A stretch of DNA of 64,000 nt from Calamus simplicifolius (Eukaryota; Streptophyta; Magnoliopsida; Arecales; Arecaceae): NCBI GenBank assembly GCA_900491605.1, contig UESW01003835.1, positions 534,516-598,515 of the forward strand. The letters run 5' to 3'. Under the pieces are notes generated by a model. That model had not been told where the DNA came from. It saw only the letters and a program-made list of their open reading frames with translations, and made no database searches. Below are positions 13,101 through 28,100 of the stretch, in pieces; the stretch's first letter is position 1; each line of letters starts with the position of its first letter. Both the position numbers and the translations under genes were made by a program.

Positions 13101-16100
13101 TTGTGTTCTAATTGTAGAGATGCTAGTAGTCCCTTGGGAGATGCAATTTATTTTCCTTCATTTATCAAAGAGAAGCAAGGTTTGTGTGTCCAGGCAACCA
13201 GTGAAGTGGTCATGTTGAATTGCAGATGGGTCAAAAGTGCAAGATATTGCAATCTCTACTACTGCAAGCCACTATGTGTCAGGTCCTGGATAACCAGCTT
13301 TCTTAGCCTTTTGATATCTAGCTGAGGAGCTTGTCATAGGAGGCTATAGGACATGGTCTCAAAATGTTTCTTCAAACAGTGGTTTGCAACAACATGAGTC
13401 AAGCTTTGTCGTGTATGGTAATCTCTATAAGGTTATTCTATATTTAATTCATGTTTGCATGTCAGGTTTGAAGTAATGACTTTTCTTGGATCTAAGATTT
13501 GATGGCTAGTATTCTTTTTTGGATGTTCTCGTTGGGTTTGTTTTCTTGTTTATTTCATATCCTCTTTATTTCATATCCTCGATGAAATAAGCTAGATAGT
13601 CTCTCCCTTATTTTTCCTTTTTTGCCAAAAAGAGGAAATTATGGATTCATAAAACTAGAATGAGCAAAACCTTCTACCACACTTCCTAGGTTTCAAGTTT
13701 CTTATATTTGCATTTTGTGAGCCTTGTGTAATTATCTTAGAAGAGTAAAGGTAGAACCTTAAAAGACAGGAACTAGGAAGGGCTGAAGGGAAAGGGAGGG
13801 GGGTGTTGCGTGAGTAGATGTGGAGGGTAGGGTGAGGGAGTGTCCCAATATCTCATCCCATTCTTATGAAAAAAATGGGACCAGGATAGAGCAAGACACT
13901 AAATCCCAATCATGTAGGAAACGATAAGGAAAGAGGAAAAAAGAAAGGAAGGAAAAAAAAGGAAAAAAAGGAAAGAAGAAAAAGGAAAGAAAGAAAGACA
14001 AAAGAAAAGGAAGAAGAAAAATAAGGAAGAAAAAAGGAAAGAAAAATAGAGAAAGAAGAAAGGAAATAAAGAAAAGAAATAAGAGAAATTGAAAGGGAGA
14101 GAGATGAGAGTAATGTGACACCCTATAGGGATGGCCATTGGACAAGTTGGAACAATGAGATGCCCTATTCCATGGAAAAACTATGATATCCTATCCCATG
14201 GGGTTTCAAACCTTAGTTTATGTAAGCCCTCTTTATATTAGTTTCTCTGGTTTTTTGGCATGGAAAGGGGCTCATTTTACGGTGAGTAACATCTATGGCA
14301 TTAGCGTTAAGGGGTGCAGTCACTATAAAGTACTCATAAGGGTAATAAGTTTGTTATTTTATTGTTAAAAGCTACTATATATCAGTTTGGACTAAGGTTT
14401 GCTTTATCGTTCCATGCAAAGACCATTGCTATAGTTTGATACTGGTATGTACCGATCCAAATAGGTGTCGTACTGAAAGAAAACAAGCAGCCAAAGGACC
14501 AAAGGAGTAATCAGAAGAACCGAAGGAAGAAAAAAAGAGAGTAACGAGGATATGCGAGATTTGGAAGGGAGAAGAGAGGGCGGTGTGTACTTGCTCACGT
14601 GCTGCCATCGTTGATCGATGCAAGAACCCTAGTTGGAAGCTTTGGAAGAGTAGAATAGCTAGAAAAACCGAAGAGAAAAAAAGAGGGACGGAAGATGAGA
14701 TCGGGAATGGGGAGAGGGCGGTGCGTACTTGCTTGCTAGCCATTGTCCTTAATGATGTTAGAAAAGCTTTGGTATGATGAAAATCGAAACGATGGAATCC
14801 TAGTAGTAGGGCTTCGCATGGAATTGTAGAGAAATTAGGCTGAAAGGTTTCATGCGGACCCATGGAGAAATCATGTGAAAAGGCTACTTTAATGCTATTA
14901 AACAGGTCCCAACATTTGAACCCGATAGGCCAGCCTTTGAGCCTAATAAGTGAACCATTTCATGCGGCGGAACCATTCCAACTCCTAACCAGTACAATTT
15001 GGTTCGATTCGCCCCAAACCAACTAGTTTGGGATGGCTTAGCATTCCGTGGTCTAGACTAACAATGATATCTATAATGTGGCAATGCAAAAGATCCTTTA
15101 CTTGTTAATTAATTTTTTAGCAAAAGAAAGGTTCATTGTGATATTATAATACCTGAAACATTTTCATGACACGGACCTTTTTTTTTTTTTTTGCTGCTGT
15201 GAATATGATTGCGCTACTGTAATTCAAAGACAAGATGAACTTGGCTAATAAAACGCTCCATTGTAATATATTGTGAGGTAAGAAGACAACTTCTATGGTT
15301 ATCTGCTCTTTGCATTTGGCACTAGAAACTGCATGGCCCGCATTCCACCTGATCAGCTTTCTGTGCCAGCATTGATTTTCTACAAGTGCTTTGGGTCAAA
15401 TTATGGAAGTGATTAGGATTGATGATGGATGAAATACAGCACTTCACATGGGTCTGCAGACTAGTGGCAATGCAATGGTTAGAACATTATGCACCCATTT
15501 TGCTTTATAGGAACCTTAATCACATTATACATGTATACTATCGTGCAGATATTGCTAATTATACAAATGCCTTGATCATTATTAACCATGTTGTATAATG
15601 ATTAAATTTCACATTTTTTTCTGTTTGTAAAATTTCATTGATATCTAAAAATATATTGATTATTTACATATAAATTATATTAGTTTTGTGTAGTATGTTC
15701 ACAACAACATTATTTTGTTGTTTAAAGCCAATATAACTGCCAATTACTATTAGTATAATGCAATGATGAAACAATTTAAAGAAAAAGTCAGATAGCCAAT
15801 AAGACATATCTTGCAGGATTAGAGCAATTCATAATGGTTTTATGCTCTGCTGATATATTAAGCTAGACAATGAGCGGGTCCCACATAAACTTCTTTTGAT
15901 TAAAATTCATATGGTTAATCTAACATAGCTGCATGCCTCTTGTAAGTCACCAACCATTTATTATTTTCATTTTTCTTTTTACATGTGTATCCATGTGTTT
16001 GTATGTAGTAGATAATTAAGCTAGAATCTTATTGGTAGGATTTTCGGAATCCTGTAATGGTGAGTGGTTGTAGAATATGATCTGCAACGTGGAAATTCCA

Positions 16101-19100
16101 ACAAATCTTAATGTATCTTTTGAAGATTTTTTGCACTTGTGCACTGCGTAGAAAGGATGGTATCCATAGACTAGCATGCCAAAATCTTTGCTGGTTCATC
16201 ATGATTGACACATCTTAAAATAAATACAAACAAAAATTCAAGTATTTGATCTATTCTAAGCCATGATAAAACCAAATGTATCTTGTAATTTGTATTGTCT
16301 GTTTTATAACCATTTGGTGAATAGGTACAAAATCTTCAGACCGTATATTTTCATTTCCACGTATTCCAAATCTTGTACATCTTGCTTCGAAGTGTGGACT
16401 TTCTTTTTAAATGGCCCAACATCAATTTTGCACTAATAGAATTCAGGTCAAATTTTATCAATACTCTCTTTCTTTCTCTATTTATTGATCTATCTATGTT
16501 TCTGCCTATCTGTTTGTCTATCTACCTGCTTATTTGTATATGTATGAGTTGCTAAAAGAATTAAGGAAAAAACTAAAGTTGGTTGCTGAGTTCAAAATGA
16601 GAGACTAAGAGGACTAGTAGTAGGTGGAGATGGCCTGCAAAATTTTATTGATATGCAACAACATTGAATAATGTGTCATAATTGGGTCTGCTTGAGAGGA
16701 CTAATACCAGTGAGGAGAATGGCTTGAAGGCTGAGTGATGGTACTAGGTGGACCAGGATCAGGGTTAAAGAAATGAGGAAGGAAAGAGGGTTAAGAACTG
16801 ATTAGGGTTGAGACTGAGAACTAAGATGATGAGGCTTCTTTTAATGGAATGGAGTCAAGGCTTTGATCTTTTCGTAGGAGTACAACTGACCTTGACTTTT
16901 GAATCTTGATCAAAAGTTTGAAATATTTACTGGTTAATAACTACTTTACAATGAGGATTTAAATCTAGAAATTGGGATATATTCTCCAATCTTTATTTAT
17001 AAAATATATTGTTTTTATGTATGCACACTTGCATGTATGAAGTGAAATGCAAGTAGGCCACGTTGGGACTGCGGATGAATCAAGCTGTTCATGAACAGCT
17101 TGGACTGAACTCAGCAATGGCTCACTCAAGCTTGGTTCAGCTAGAAAATGAGCTGGGTGTGAACCTTTTTAAAAGTTCGCCTCATAAATGAGCTGAGCTC
17201 GGGTACCTTAAGCTGCAAAATTGAACAGAACTTTGTATTAGCTTGATCCAGATGCTTGTTCAAGTTCAGTTCAAATGATAAATGAGCCAACCTTGAACAT
17301 ATTATGTTAAGCTTAACTTTCTTATAGCAATCTTAAGTCTGAGCAACCTACTATTTGGCTCGACTTGGCTAGTTTTTAAGTTCAGTTCAAATGATAAATG
17401 AACCAACCTTGAGTATACTGTGTTAAGCTTGGCTTTCTTATAGCAATCCAAGTCTGAGCAACCTATATTTGGCTCGACTTGGCTTGTCTGCAACCTACTG
17501 GGAATTGTTTACTCAGATTGATTGGTAGTTGAGGTTTGTTGATTTAATATTGACAGTTGCTGCCAAACAGCTTAATTAATTGATGACCATGCTCATAAGT
17601 TAGGTTTGTTGGCTCATATCTTTCAAATAGTCCAAATTATTGTGTTCAAGATACAATATACCTGTTATCAGTTTTGGTCCAAATGGATGTTTTGTAAATG
17701 GAGAAAAAAATGGATCAGCATTTGAAACTTGATCTTATGGTATCTCGTTGTGGATTTGCCATTCAAATCTCGAGATCAAACCTTATGCCGTGGTTGGCAC
17801 TTGAATTTTTTTTATGTATATGAAGTTCCTTGTAGACATGCTTTTCTGTTCTTATTTTATCTTTTTAAAGGATTTTAAATTCCATTTTTCCAGTCCTGTT
17901 GGTGCTATCTCTAGATAATGCCTAATTGTTGCATTGCTGTAGACTACTTTTATTATCAGGCTTCCTTCTTGCTGATATCATTTATGCTGTCTTTTTGCAC
18001 ATATCTACTCTTAACTTGCAATGTCCATTGCGGCAGTTACGTGAAGCATCTCTTTTTGTGCTGGTTTCTCTTTCGGAACAGTTGCTTGAAGCACAGGTTT
18101 GTTTCTTTTCTTGTTTTTATGGTGAATGACTTTCAGTAGACTTGTATGCTTTGGTACTGTCATAATTACAAGGACTATCTATTCCATTTAGGACCTGGTT
18201 GGATGCTGGAATATGTTATCCAAAAATAACATCTCCAGATGTTTGAGAGGTTAGAGAAAGAGAGTATCAGGAGAGAGAGGAAATTAAGAAATTCACGATG
18301 GCTGAGAGTCCTGTTGATTCTGACAATCTCGGATTACCCACTCAGTTGAAAATGTGATTTGTCATATTGCTTAGGGATAATGAAACCCACCACCCTCCTA
18401 AATCAGAAAAAAAAACCCTTATCCCCTGCGCTGCCCTCACCATTAACTTCTTGCTGGCACCCACCTTATATGGTATAATCCATGGATAGCTTGTTGGGAC
18501 ATCCAAACAGGCCCTTAATGGTAAATTATTCAAGATTTAATGTTGTTTTTTTTAAGATCAAAACTGATTTGAGTCTCTTGATTCCGTTCTTTCTTTAATA
18601 TTTTTTTGTAATAAGTTTTTCAATATATTTCCAGGCTTCAGGATTATTGACAAAATTCAATTTAGGAAATCTTCTTGAGCAGATGATCACTGAAGACATG
18701 GGAACAGGTAATTGAAGCTTTCATCCACCTAAACAGTTGTTGATTCCTAACATAGGGATATTAACCAATATTAATTTCCATATGCCAGGGGTATGCGAAT
18801 ACCCATTTCTTCATGCACGTGCATTCTCCACAGTTGCCAAGTTCTCTTCAGTGGTATATACATTGCCTTTCCTCCTGTTTTGGTCCAATCTTTCTGCTAC
18901 ATTTTTGGACTAACTTATTCTTGAGAACCATGTAGATTAATCAGAGAATCTGTCAACAATATCTCTACAATGCTACTCAAGCAATAGCTTTAGATGTGTA
19001 AGAAAGAATTGGTCCCCATCTTCAGTCTTCACTCATTGTTTCTAATCGGAAAGCTTTACTGCTTAGGGCTGATGGAAATTCTTTCACTTGGTAGGCCACC

Positions 19101-22100
19101 ACCAGTTAAAGTCGGTGCTTGCAGGGCATTATCCCAACTTCTGCCAGAATCTAATCGTGAAATTGTTCAACCCTATATTATGGGTGTACTTGCATCTCTT
19201 AGGGAGCTTCTGAGGCAGGTAGTTATACTATCCAAAAAATTGAAGATATCTTATTTGGCTTTAAGTGAATCTTATTAGCACTTGAAATCATCTCCTTAGG
19301 CATCGGATGAAACACTGCTTCTTGTTCTAGAAACACTTCAAGCAGCCATCAAAGCAGGTTTGTGCCTAGCTAAGTAGTCTTGACCTTATTTTTTCATGCG
19401 GTTCATTCCACTTTATGGGGATTTTGGATTTGTTTTTTTTTCTCATTTTGTGGATGTATGTGTGATACGATGAGCTTTGTTTTTGTTTATTGCTGGAATT
19501 ACAGGCCGTGAACAATCAACTTCCATTGAGCCAGTTATTTCTCCCATCATCCTCAATGTGTGGGCGCAAAATGTTTCAGATCCATTCACCAGTATTGATG
19601 CTGTGGAGGTTTTGGAGGTAAGTTTTCATGTAAATGTTGATTTGAGTAGTGGAAAATATTAATTAAAATCCTTATATTTTTAATATCAATGGCAGTAGGG
19701 CATCTTTAAATTTTAAGTGCATATAAAGATTATTGGTTATTTAACATGAATGAGCTTAGACTGGGGATAATATAGCTGTGGATTTATGAATCTATTGTAC
19801 ATCTGATATCTTACACTTGTTCTCTAGTCAAATATTCATGTGTTGAAAGATTTGATTGAGGAATCATGCTATATAACTACAAAATCTTTGCTTGATGTTG
19901 TTCATATGCTTCAACAATTAAAGATGAATGGCCATCTCCAGCCTTTATCAGAATAAAGTGCCGGTCAAGCTTAACAGGGCAAGCTGTGGATGTATGTATA
20001 AAATTCTTTGATGGTTTTTGTTACCATCATAGCCATAGTACAAGATTATGTGGTGGGAAGTGATTATACAACTGCATGAATTATTTTTCTCCATTCTATT
20101 CAGTTTTGAGCTATATTTTTAGTAAGATGTAAAGATTTCAAAATTTTCTTTATCGCTTGCTCCTATACAATTTTTAATCTACTTCTACCTCTTATTCTTT
20201 CTACGTATATTAAATCACTCTTTCGCATTGATATATCTCTAGATCTATGTTGAAAATGCCCAAACTATCTAAATCATTTTACTTGCAATTTGTCCTCAAT
20301 TGATGCTGCTGTCGCCTTCTTACGGATAACTTCATTTCTTGTTCTATTAAGAAATCATTATACAACATATGCAAAATATGCTTAAGCTATATGTTCACTT
20401 ATCAGTAGTGCATTCTTGAGGCATGTTGATTAGCTTCTACTTATTTAACAGAAGATGGCACATAGCTTCAGCTCCCCAGTGTTCCAAGAGATGAGACATC
20501 TCTAAAGAGAGATCCCTGGATTTATATATTGGGATCGACAAGTTTCTAGATCCCTCGTGTCCAAAATTCTGAAAAGCAGAATGTCAAAGAAGTACAGGTG
20601 TTGAAAATGTTGGAGCAATGTGCATGAGTGAGCATTGAATGACCAGTCAGTCATTCTTGATGGATTGATGATCGGTATTCAGTGGTTTCATTTAATAAAA
20701 GGCATTATTTCTGTGATTTTGGATGCATCAGCATATAGGCGATTAGCCGATATATTATATGTTTTTTTTTCTTTATTTTTTAAGTTGTAGGACAATTATT
20801 TGCTCATTTGTTTCTTGTATGTTTATTTGATGTATAAAATCCTATTCTAAAATTGCTAGTATGATCACTTACCACAATTAAAGTCAGTTTGCTCACTGAC
20901 TACTCTAGCTTTTCAGGCAATCAAGAATGCTCCTGGATGCATTCACCCATTGGTGTCTCGGATCTTACCATATGTAGGACCTATACTAGAAAAGGTAAGT
21001 AATGTTTTTAATCAGTTACGAAAGTGTCATAAACGACTTGAGCTTAGCTCTATCGATTTCACATGCTTATACTATATCTCTTCCTGAATGCATCAGCCAC
21101 AGACGCAGCCTGCTGGATTAGTTGCTGGTTCATTGGACCTTTTGACAATGATATTGAAAGTATGTTTTCTAATTTTGTGCTGGGTGATTTTCTGATTTGC
21201 ATTTCATGATGATTTTATAGAAAATGTTATGTTTATGTCCATTATTACATCCTTCATTTCGGGCATATGCATTAATTTGGATTTAATATATTACAGCATG
21301 CTCCTCTTGATGTCGTGAAGGCAGTCTTTGACATTTGCTTCAATCATATCATCCGAATTATCCTTGAAAGTGATGATCACAGTGAGATGCAGGTAACAAT
21401 TGATTATACAATTCCTGTTGATGGTGTTTTCACTTTATCAGGTTTTTGTATTGCATATGCATATCAATGTCTTGCTTTCTTATACTCCATTTGCAAAATT
21501 AAGAATGCAACAGAATGTTTGGCTGCATTCCTATCTGGTGGAAGGCAAGACCTGCTTCAGTGGGGTGGTAATCCAGGGCTCACAATGAAAAGTCTTCTTG
21601 ATGCTGCTTCTAGGTAGATTTTGGTGGTTATCTTACTTTTGTAGCTTGTGAGATATTTGTTTTCTATACAAACTTTGTTCATTCATGCTTATGATGGAAC
21701 CGTTGCATCATTATTGTTTTACCCATGCATATTTTAGTTTGTTTGATTCCTGAATATTACAGGAAAGGTCCTTATTGATTTACACGATATCAAGATTCTG
21801 GTTTTGATGTTTGCTGGCAGAGCGGCCTAATGAAATATGGATGAATATCAACCTCACACATGATAAAGCAAACTATTACAGAAATTAATCCCTAACCTGA
21901 TAATTTGTGTTATGTAAACGATTGGATATTATATATTGGCATGGGTAACTTAAAGATAACAACACGAGGCATACTAACTACACAATGCCAATTATTTTTC
22001 ACCATCAATGGAACAACAAACTTGCATAAATACCTAATAGGAACTGCTCACAGATCAAAAACAAAAAAGGTCATGATCCTCACGACAACAATCATCACAA

Positions 22101-25100
22101 ATAGGGTAGAATAATTTTGCTATGTGAAGTTGAGAACACAATTAGTCAAGAGTTAAAGCACACGACTTACCTAGTGGTTCATGAAGAAGTGAAATATGAC
22201 TTATCAAAATCTTAAGCACTATCTAGAGAATTACCGAGTGGTTCATGAAGAAGTGTATATTTCATATATACACTCATGCATAATTTGATTTCAATTGAAG
22301 AATATAATATATTTTTTTGATAAGTAAACAAAATTATATTAAGAGGAAGGAAAGGGTACAATGAGGTATACAGAGCGTACCATATCAGTACAAGAAATGA
22401 GAAAAATTACAACTAGACAGAGAAGGTAAATGAAACATCCCTGGAAATAAAATCATGGATTTTCCCCCTAGTGCATAGATTGAAGAAAGTTTTGCTAGCA
22501 AGGGTATAAGCATTGATCGAAGTGTTATTGAAGGTCCTATTGTCAAGCCACAGGCAGGAATCAAAATAAGCAAAGACTTTCATTGCTCTGAAGAGCTCTA
22601 GAGATTCCACCACCAAAGCAGATTAGTTATAGAAAGTAGAAAGGGGATATGAATGCTTAACTTTCCGAAAATAAAACCCTAAACATAATTAGCATAAGAG
22701 CAATGCAGAAAAAGATGATTAGTATCTTCACAATTTTCTTCACATAGATAACATCTATTGGCAGAAAACCAACCCATTTTCATTAGATTGGAAATAGTAA
22801 GAACCTTATCTTTAGCAGCCAATCAAAGCAAAAACTTAGTTTTATAAGGGGGGCATGATTTCTAGATTGATTTATGGCAGACAGTTGAATTGTGCTCTTG
22901 CTGTCTTAAGGCTTTATAGGAGGACTTGACCCAAGAAAGTCTGATTGGTAGAACATCTGCAGTGTAGCTTATCACTCATGCCTTGAGCGATGACAGTGCC
23001 AGATTCATGAAGAGTTTTTTTGTAATTCAATAAAGGCTTTGCATCCATAGCCTCTTAATCTGTATCTGAAAGACAAATCCCAAAAGATATTTCCATTGGC
23101 AATTTGGCCTATGTTGGCAACCATCCTCTTGATCGACTGCAACATCAGGGAGGATCAGAAAATTGACCAAAAGTGGAATGTCACCACATGATGTATCAGT
23201 CCAGAATATAATGTAATTGTGGGAGTATAAAACATGAATGGCCAAAATATGGATATGCATATTCAGGTCCAATATGGTATGGTTTCAAAAGTATTGGGAC
23301 AAAATTTCATCACATACATGTCTAAATGGATAGAGAAAGAGGTCCAACTTGATCATAATTCATATTTTAATTTTTTTATTTAAGACATCCAAGTATATTT
23401 AATATAAATTCAAAGTAGTTTAGGCAATTTTCAAATTAAATCATTCATGACCAAACACGAGTAAATTCAATGGCATCAATAAGCAATCCAAGATGATGTT
23501 GCCACTCGCACAATATATAGTTAGTAACATAACCCATGTAACAAAGAAAACCTAATGAGAAAGGTATCTATTTCAAGTACTCTATAGAACCATATGTTTT
23601 CTATCTTCCCCTTTCTTCAAATTCTTTTGGACCATCATTGAATATCTTTAGGAGGTTATTTAAATTGGTCAATATTTATTGTCTTGGGAGATCACTTTGC
23701 AAGTCTTGAACTTCAACCATTTAAGTAAATTCTTATTTATATACATGAAAGCTTCAAGCATATCTCATTATACTTTATGGCTCCTCTTTGTTTGGTTGAC
23801 TTCAAAGGCATTCCAATTTCATTCATTTAGGGAGGAACCTAATGTGTTTGAAGATAAGCACAAAAAAATGGGGGAACTATGACATCTTTATCTATGCTCA
23901 AAACCTTAGCGTGTATAAGAATGGAGTCACTTATAATGGCAAAGGCCGAAGATCTTGCAATGTAAGCTTCCTAGATGATAAATCTTGACAAACTTGAATG
24001 GTTTCCATAAGCTATTATTTTAATTGTCAAGAAGGGTTTGCATGTGAGAAAAAAGACAAGAAATAACAAAGACGATGCATATGGTTAGATTGACTACTTG
24101 TGATAGATACTTCTCATCACACTTTATATTTCTTGGTTCATATTACTTTTTGTCTTGGGAGCTGTAAGGTTATATTGTGTTGCAAATTAATGCCATTAAA
24201 CTATTCATTTTTTTAATGGGTGATTTGGTTTGAAAGTAGAATTTAAGTGAATTTAACATTAGCAATTCTTTCATATGGACAATTGTTGCAGTTTGGAAGT
24301 TAAAATTAGACACATGAATAAATTTAACCTCTATCTCTATCTACCTGCTCTCTCTCTCTCTCTCTCTCTCTCTTTCACACACACCTGCGTCTCTAATTTA
24401 TTGTCCTAAACTTTTGAAGCATACCATATTATACTTGAATATGCCCATATTCAAAATTTGGTTCTTCATGTTTTCCATGGCCGAACTTATAGCTACATTT
24501 TGCAAGGTTGAATCATAGACCAACATAGATTCCTACATTTTTGCCATATGCCGAATGATTAGTTGTTGCCCCTAGGAAGCGCAAAAGAATGTGGCACAAA
24601 AAAAAGTGGCCATGAGTCCTGACCAATGAGTTTAAAGTAGCAATAATGATTTCCACTTACCATTGGAGGGGTGGGGCTTGAATTGCTATCTTGTCAAGCG
24701 TGTATTCTTCCACTAGACCTTTGGACTGATAGGAATGGGAAAGTGCTAGGTGATAACATGCCTTTTAGGGTAGTGAGAAGGTGCTTTGCGGCTTGGTGTG
24801 GGGCCTCATGAAACTAAAATTGTGGTGTATGGGGGCCAACAACTATGATTATTTGAAATAAAAGCGGACCTTGGATTTTAAGAATGGCCTGCAAACCTTG
24901 TAAAGAGGGGCCTCAACTCCCTAAAGTTTGTAGGAGATGAGCCCAGCATGGCATGCTTGCAAGGTAAGATGGTGGTTGGCATATGGGACATCTTTTGGGG
25001 CTTAAAGACCAAAACCAAGGTTATTCAAAATCTAGGCTGTCTTTGAATTTTAAAGGATGGGTGCAAGCCTTTTAAGGGGCCCCAACTACCTAAAGCTCAT

Positions 25101-28100
25101 AAGAAATGAGCCCATCATCACAAGCTTGCTAGGCAAGATGATGTGCTGCTTGGGCATTGTCACATGAAGACACAGGGCGATATTGATTAGGAAGCTAACC
25201 ATGCAGTGCAGAGAGCTGTTATTTAAGATTTTTTAACTCACATTTTGCTTTGCGTTATCGTTTTCATGTTGTAACTTTATAATAAATAATAAAAGGTAAG
25301 AGATAATGATCTAACAAGGATTTGGCCTCCCTTAACTGGCAAGGCCCATGCTCAACATGACTTTGTGAAGCAATGCAGTGCTATGCGGGGATCTGTGAAG
25401 CAAAGTGTGGCTAGTGAAGTATCAACATTATAGCATGGTGAGCCATGAAGTGCAGCCAAGTGGCTGGATGTCCAGCTTATCATTCCAAGGAGTGAAGAAT
25501 CACATAGAGATGTTTTGAGCTTTGGTTAACATTTACTTGTTAGTCAAATTTGGTTGCAAAACATCTTGCTAGTGTACAAGGTTGTGCAAAAAAGATCGTG
25601 AGCATCAAAATGTTGGGTGGCATGGCTATGGAGAGAAGCATATCAGCAAGACAAGACCAATATTGTGGCATGAGAGCTTGAGGGCGCTCGGATGTGAGGA
25701 ATCTTCCATGGCTTTGAGGAGTTGCAGCTCCTGTCAGCTGGCACCAGGCTTGTCAAGGAGACATGCAAAATATCTTGCCCTTGCATGGCCATGGTAATAC
25801 GGGTTTGGATCTCTAGATATTTCAAGGCAGTGTGGCAGGTTTGCATATTGTTGGGATGGTTGATAAATCATGCAAGGAGCATATGTTGCTTGGTGCTGAG
25901 ATGATTAGATGTGCAATACTCAGCTTGAGATGCAAGGTAACGTGGCAGCACAGAGGTGCCTGGATGTGAATGGCTGTTAAGGAGATATATTCTGTCAGAT
26001 GAAGGTGTTCATTGGTGTTCTGGTTGATTCAATGGTTGAGTTGCATATGGACATCCAAGGTTGTTACAAGAGTTTGAATTTTCTATAGTATTATGGAGTA
26101 ACAACGTTCGCTTTTCATCATGTGGCTTGACTATTGTACACTTATGTGATGTATATGTAGGTAGACTTAAGAGCGCTAGTCTTGCCTGCATGAAGGGGCA
26201 CCACATGAGTGGTGATCAAGGAAACAGCTTACCCAGTGATAGTTTAGTATTGGGGGTGAATGGTGATATCGATGCAAGTGCATACTGTGGGATGTTGGAG
26301 ATCTTCAATATACAAGGTTTTGAAGCTGAAGTAAAAATTTTCTATATATGTTTGAATCTATTTTGTTGCAATGCTCAAAGTGGGAGAGCATGTTGTAGAG
26401 ACAATATGTAATGTGTTTTGACTGCTAAAGGATTGCTCATCAATAACACTAGAGGACAGGAGCTTGGCAAGGTGAAAGCCTTTCAGGTTTAGTCAGAGAG
26501 GAGTTCAGGGTGAAAAGTATTTGTTAATGCTGAGGCATGTCAGCATGTGGCTACGTTTCAAATACAGGAAGATTTGGCAACTAAAATTTGGGGTTTGATC
26601 TCGATGTTAAGGCTTGTGTGCCAAGGTGCAAGAGTTGTCAAATATTGGACTTTTGCAATACTACTAGCGTGAAGGTGAGGGAAAGCCAAGGTTTAGAGGC
26701 AAAACAAGGTTGACAAAAGCTAAGGGTGTTTTCTCATTGTATAACACAGTTTTGGATCACAAGATGTGAAGTAGAATTGCTTATATCTGAATAAGCTTTA
26801 TGAGATGAACATAGCGGCCAAGATACGAAATTTATGGTTTATTGGGATTTATTGGGATGTCAGGAATGGACATCATGTAGGAGCGTTACATGGATATGAG
26901 CTGCTTTGTTTGTTTAGATTCTGGGGTTGTAAGGGTGTGATAAGGGTGATAAGTGTAGACTTGAGGTGCGACATGCGAGGTGCTGCTAGAGTAATGTAGA
27001 CAAAATTGGGTTCTGTAGAGTTTTGAGTGTTCAGAATGAGAATTGGAAATTCAAGGGAACATGACCTTGGGAAGCAGTTTTGGCCGGAATTTAGGGTTCC
27101 TCTAGATGTAATGCACTTTGTTAGCAGGGGACAACTTAGAAGTGGGTTAAAGGGTTGTGCCCGACTCGAGGATGGCCAGTTAAGAAGGAAAGAAGTGGAA
27201 CAATGTTATGGAGGTTAGTGGGGTTTAATTTTGTATTTCTAATATAATTTGTAATTATAGTTGAGTCCATGACTTGAACATGTTGCTTAGGCTTTATATG
27301 TTCATGGCTTGGTCAAAATTCAGGTTATGTTTGTATCAAGCATTTCTACTCCAACCGAAATCTGGGCTGACATAACCCTCTCAAATTGCAAGCTCCACCT
27401 TTAAGAAGACATTTTAATTGTCGTAGAAATGTGTTATTAGCCATATACTTACTGGAAAATGTACAGGCAACTTTATTTTCCTATAAGGATTTAATCCTTG
27501 ATAGATACCAATTCTTTGAACAACTCAAGCACTAACATTTGGCAAATGTGCATCCAAGTTCTGACCTTGCTTTATGGACTTGTACAACTATTTCCATTGC
27601 TGTCCTACTGTGTCAATCTTTTCTGAAAATAATTATTGAATTGCGTCCACTGGATTAGTCAACCATGCATATGCCTATATGCAAGAACGAAGGAAGCCAT
27701 ATCAGTATTGCCACAAACTACTCTATTTTGTATCTTTATGAGGTCTTGAAAGTCAAATTCTTATTTTGTGTGTTTAATCACCAGTTGTCAGAGAATTTCA
27801 GCTTGGTTTTGTAAAATATTGGCATCTTGAAATCTGGACACTTCAAATGGAGAACCAGATATAGGAAATGCTTTGTTGATGATCCAGGAATAAACATGTT
27901 CTGGTCGTCTTATACTGATATTGATGCAGGCATTTTACTTTCCTTTGTTAAGGTTAAGCGAAAGTTACTTGTTTAAATCTCGCTTGCAGGTGGATGTCAG
28001 GTTACAGTCATATTGAATCTGGATTGTTTATAGCATCAAAGGATAATAAAATAGATCTTTTTTTTTCTTTTCTGATCATAAAGCAGTTGGTGATTATCAT

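Noticed and set aside
13864..14145. Phe/Leu/Ser-rich - strand open frames resembling membrane proteins
   Set aside because: They are the translation of a polypurine tract and carry no other coding sign.
18994..19278. 94-codon open frame
   Set aside because: It is an unspliced reading of importin exon 19095-19218 with flanking intron.
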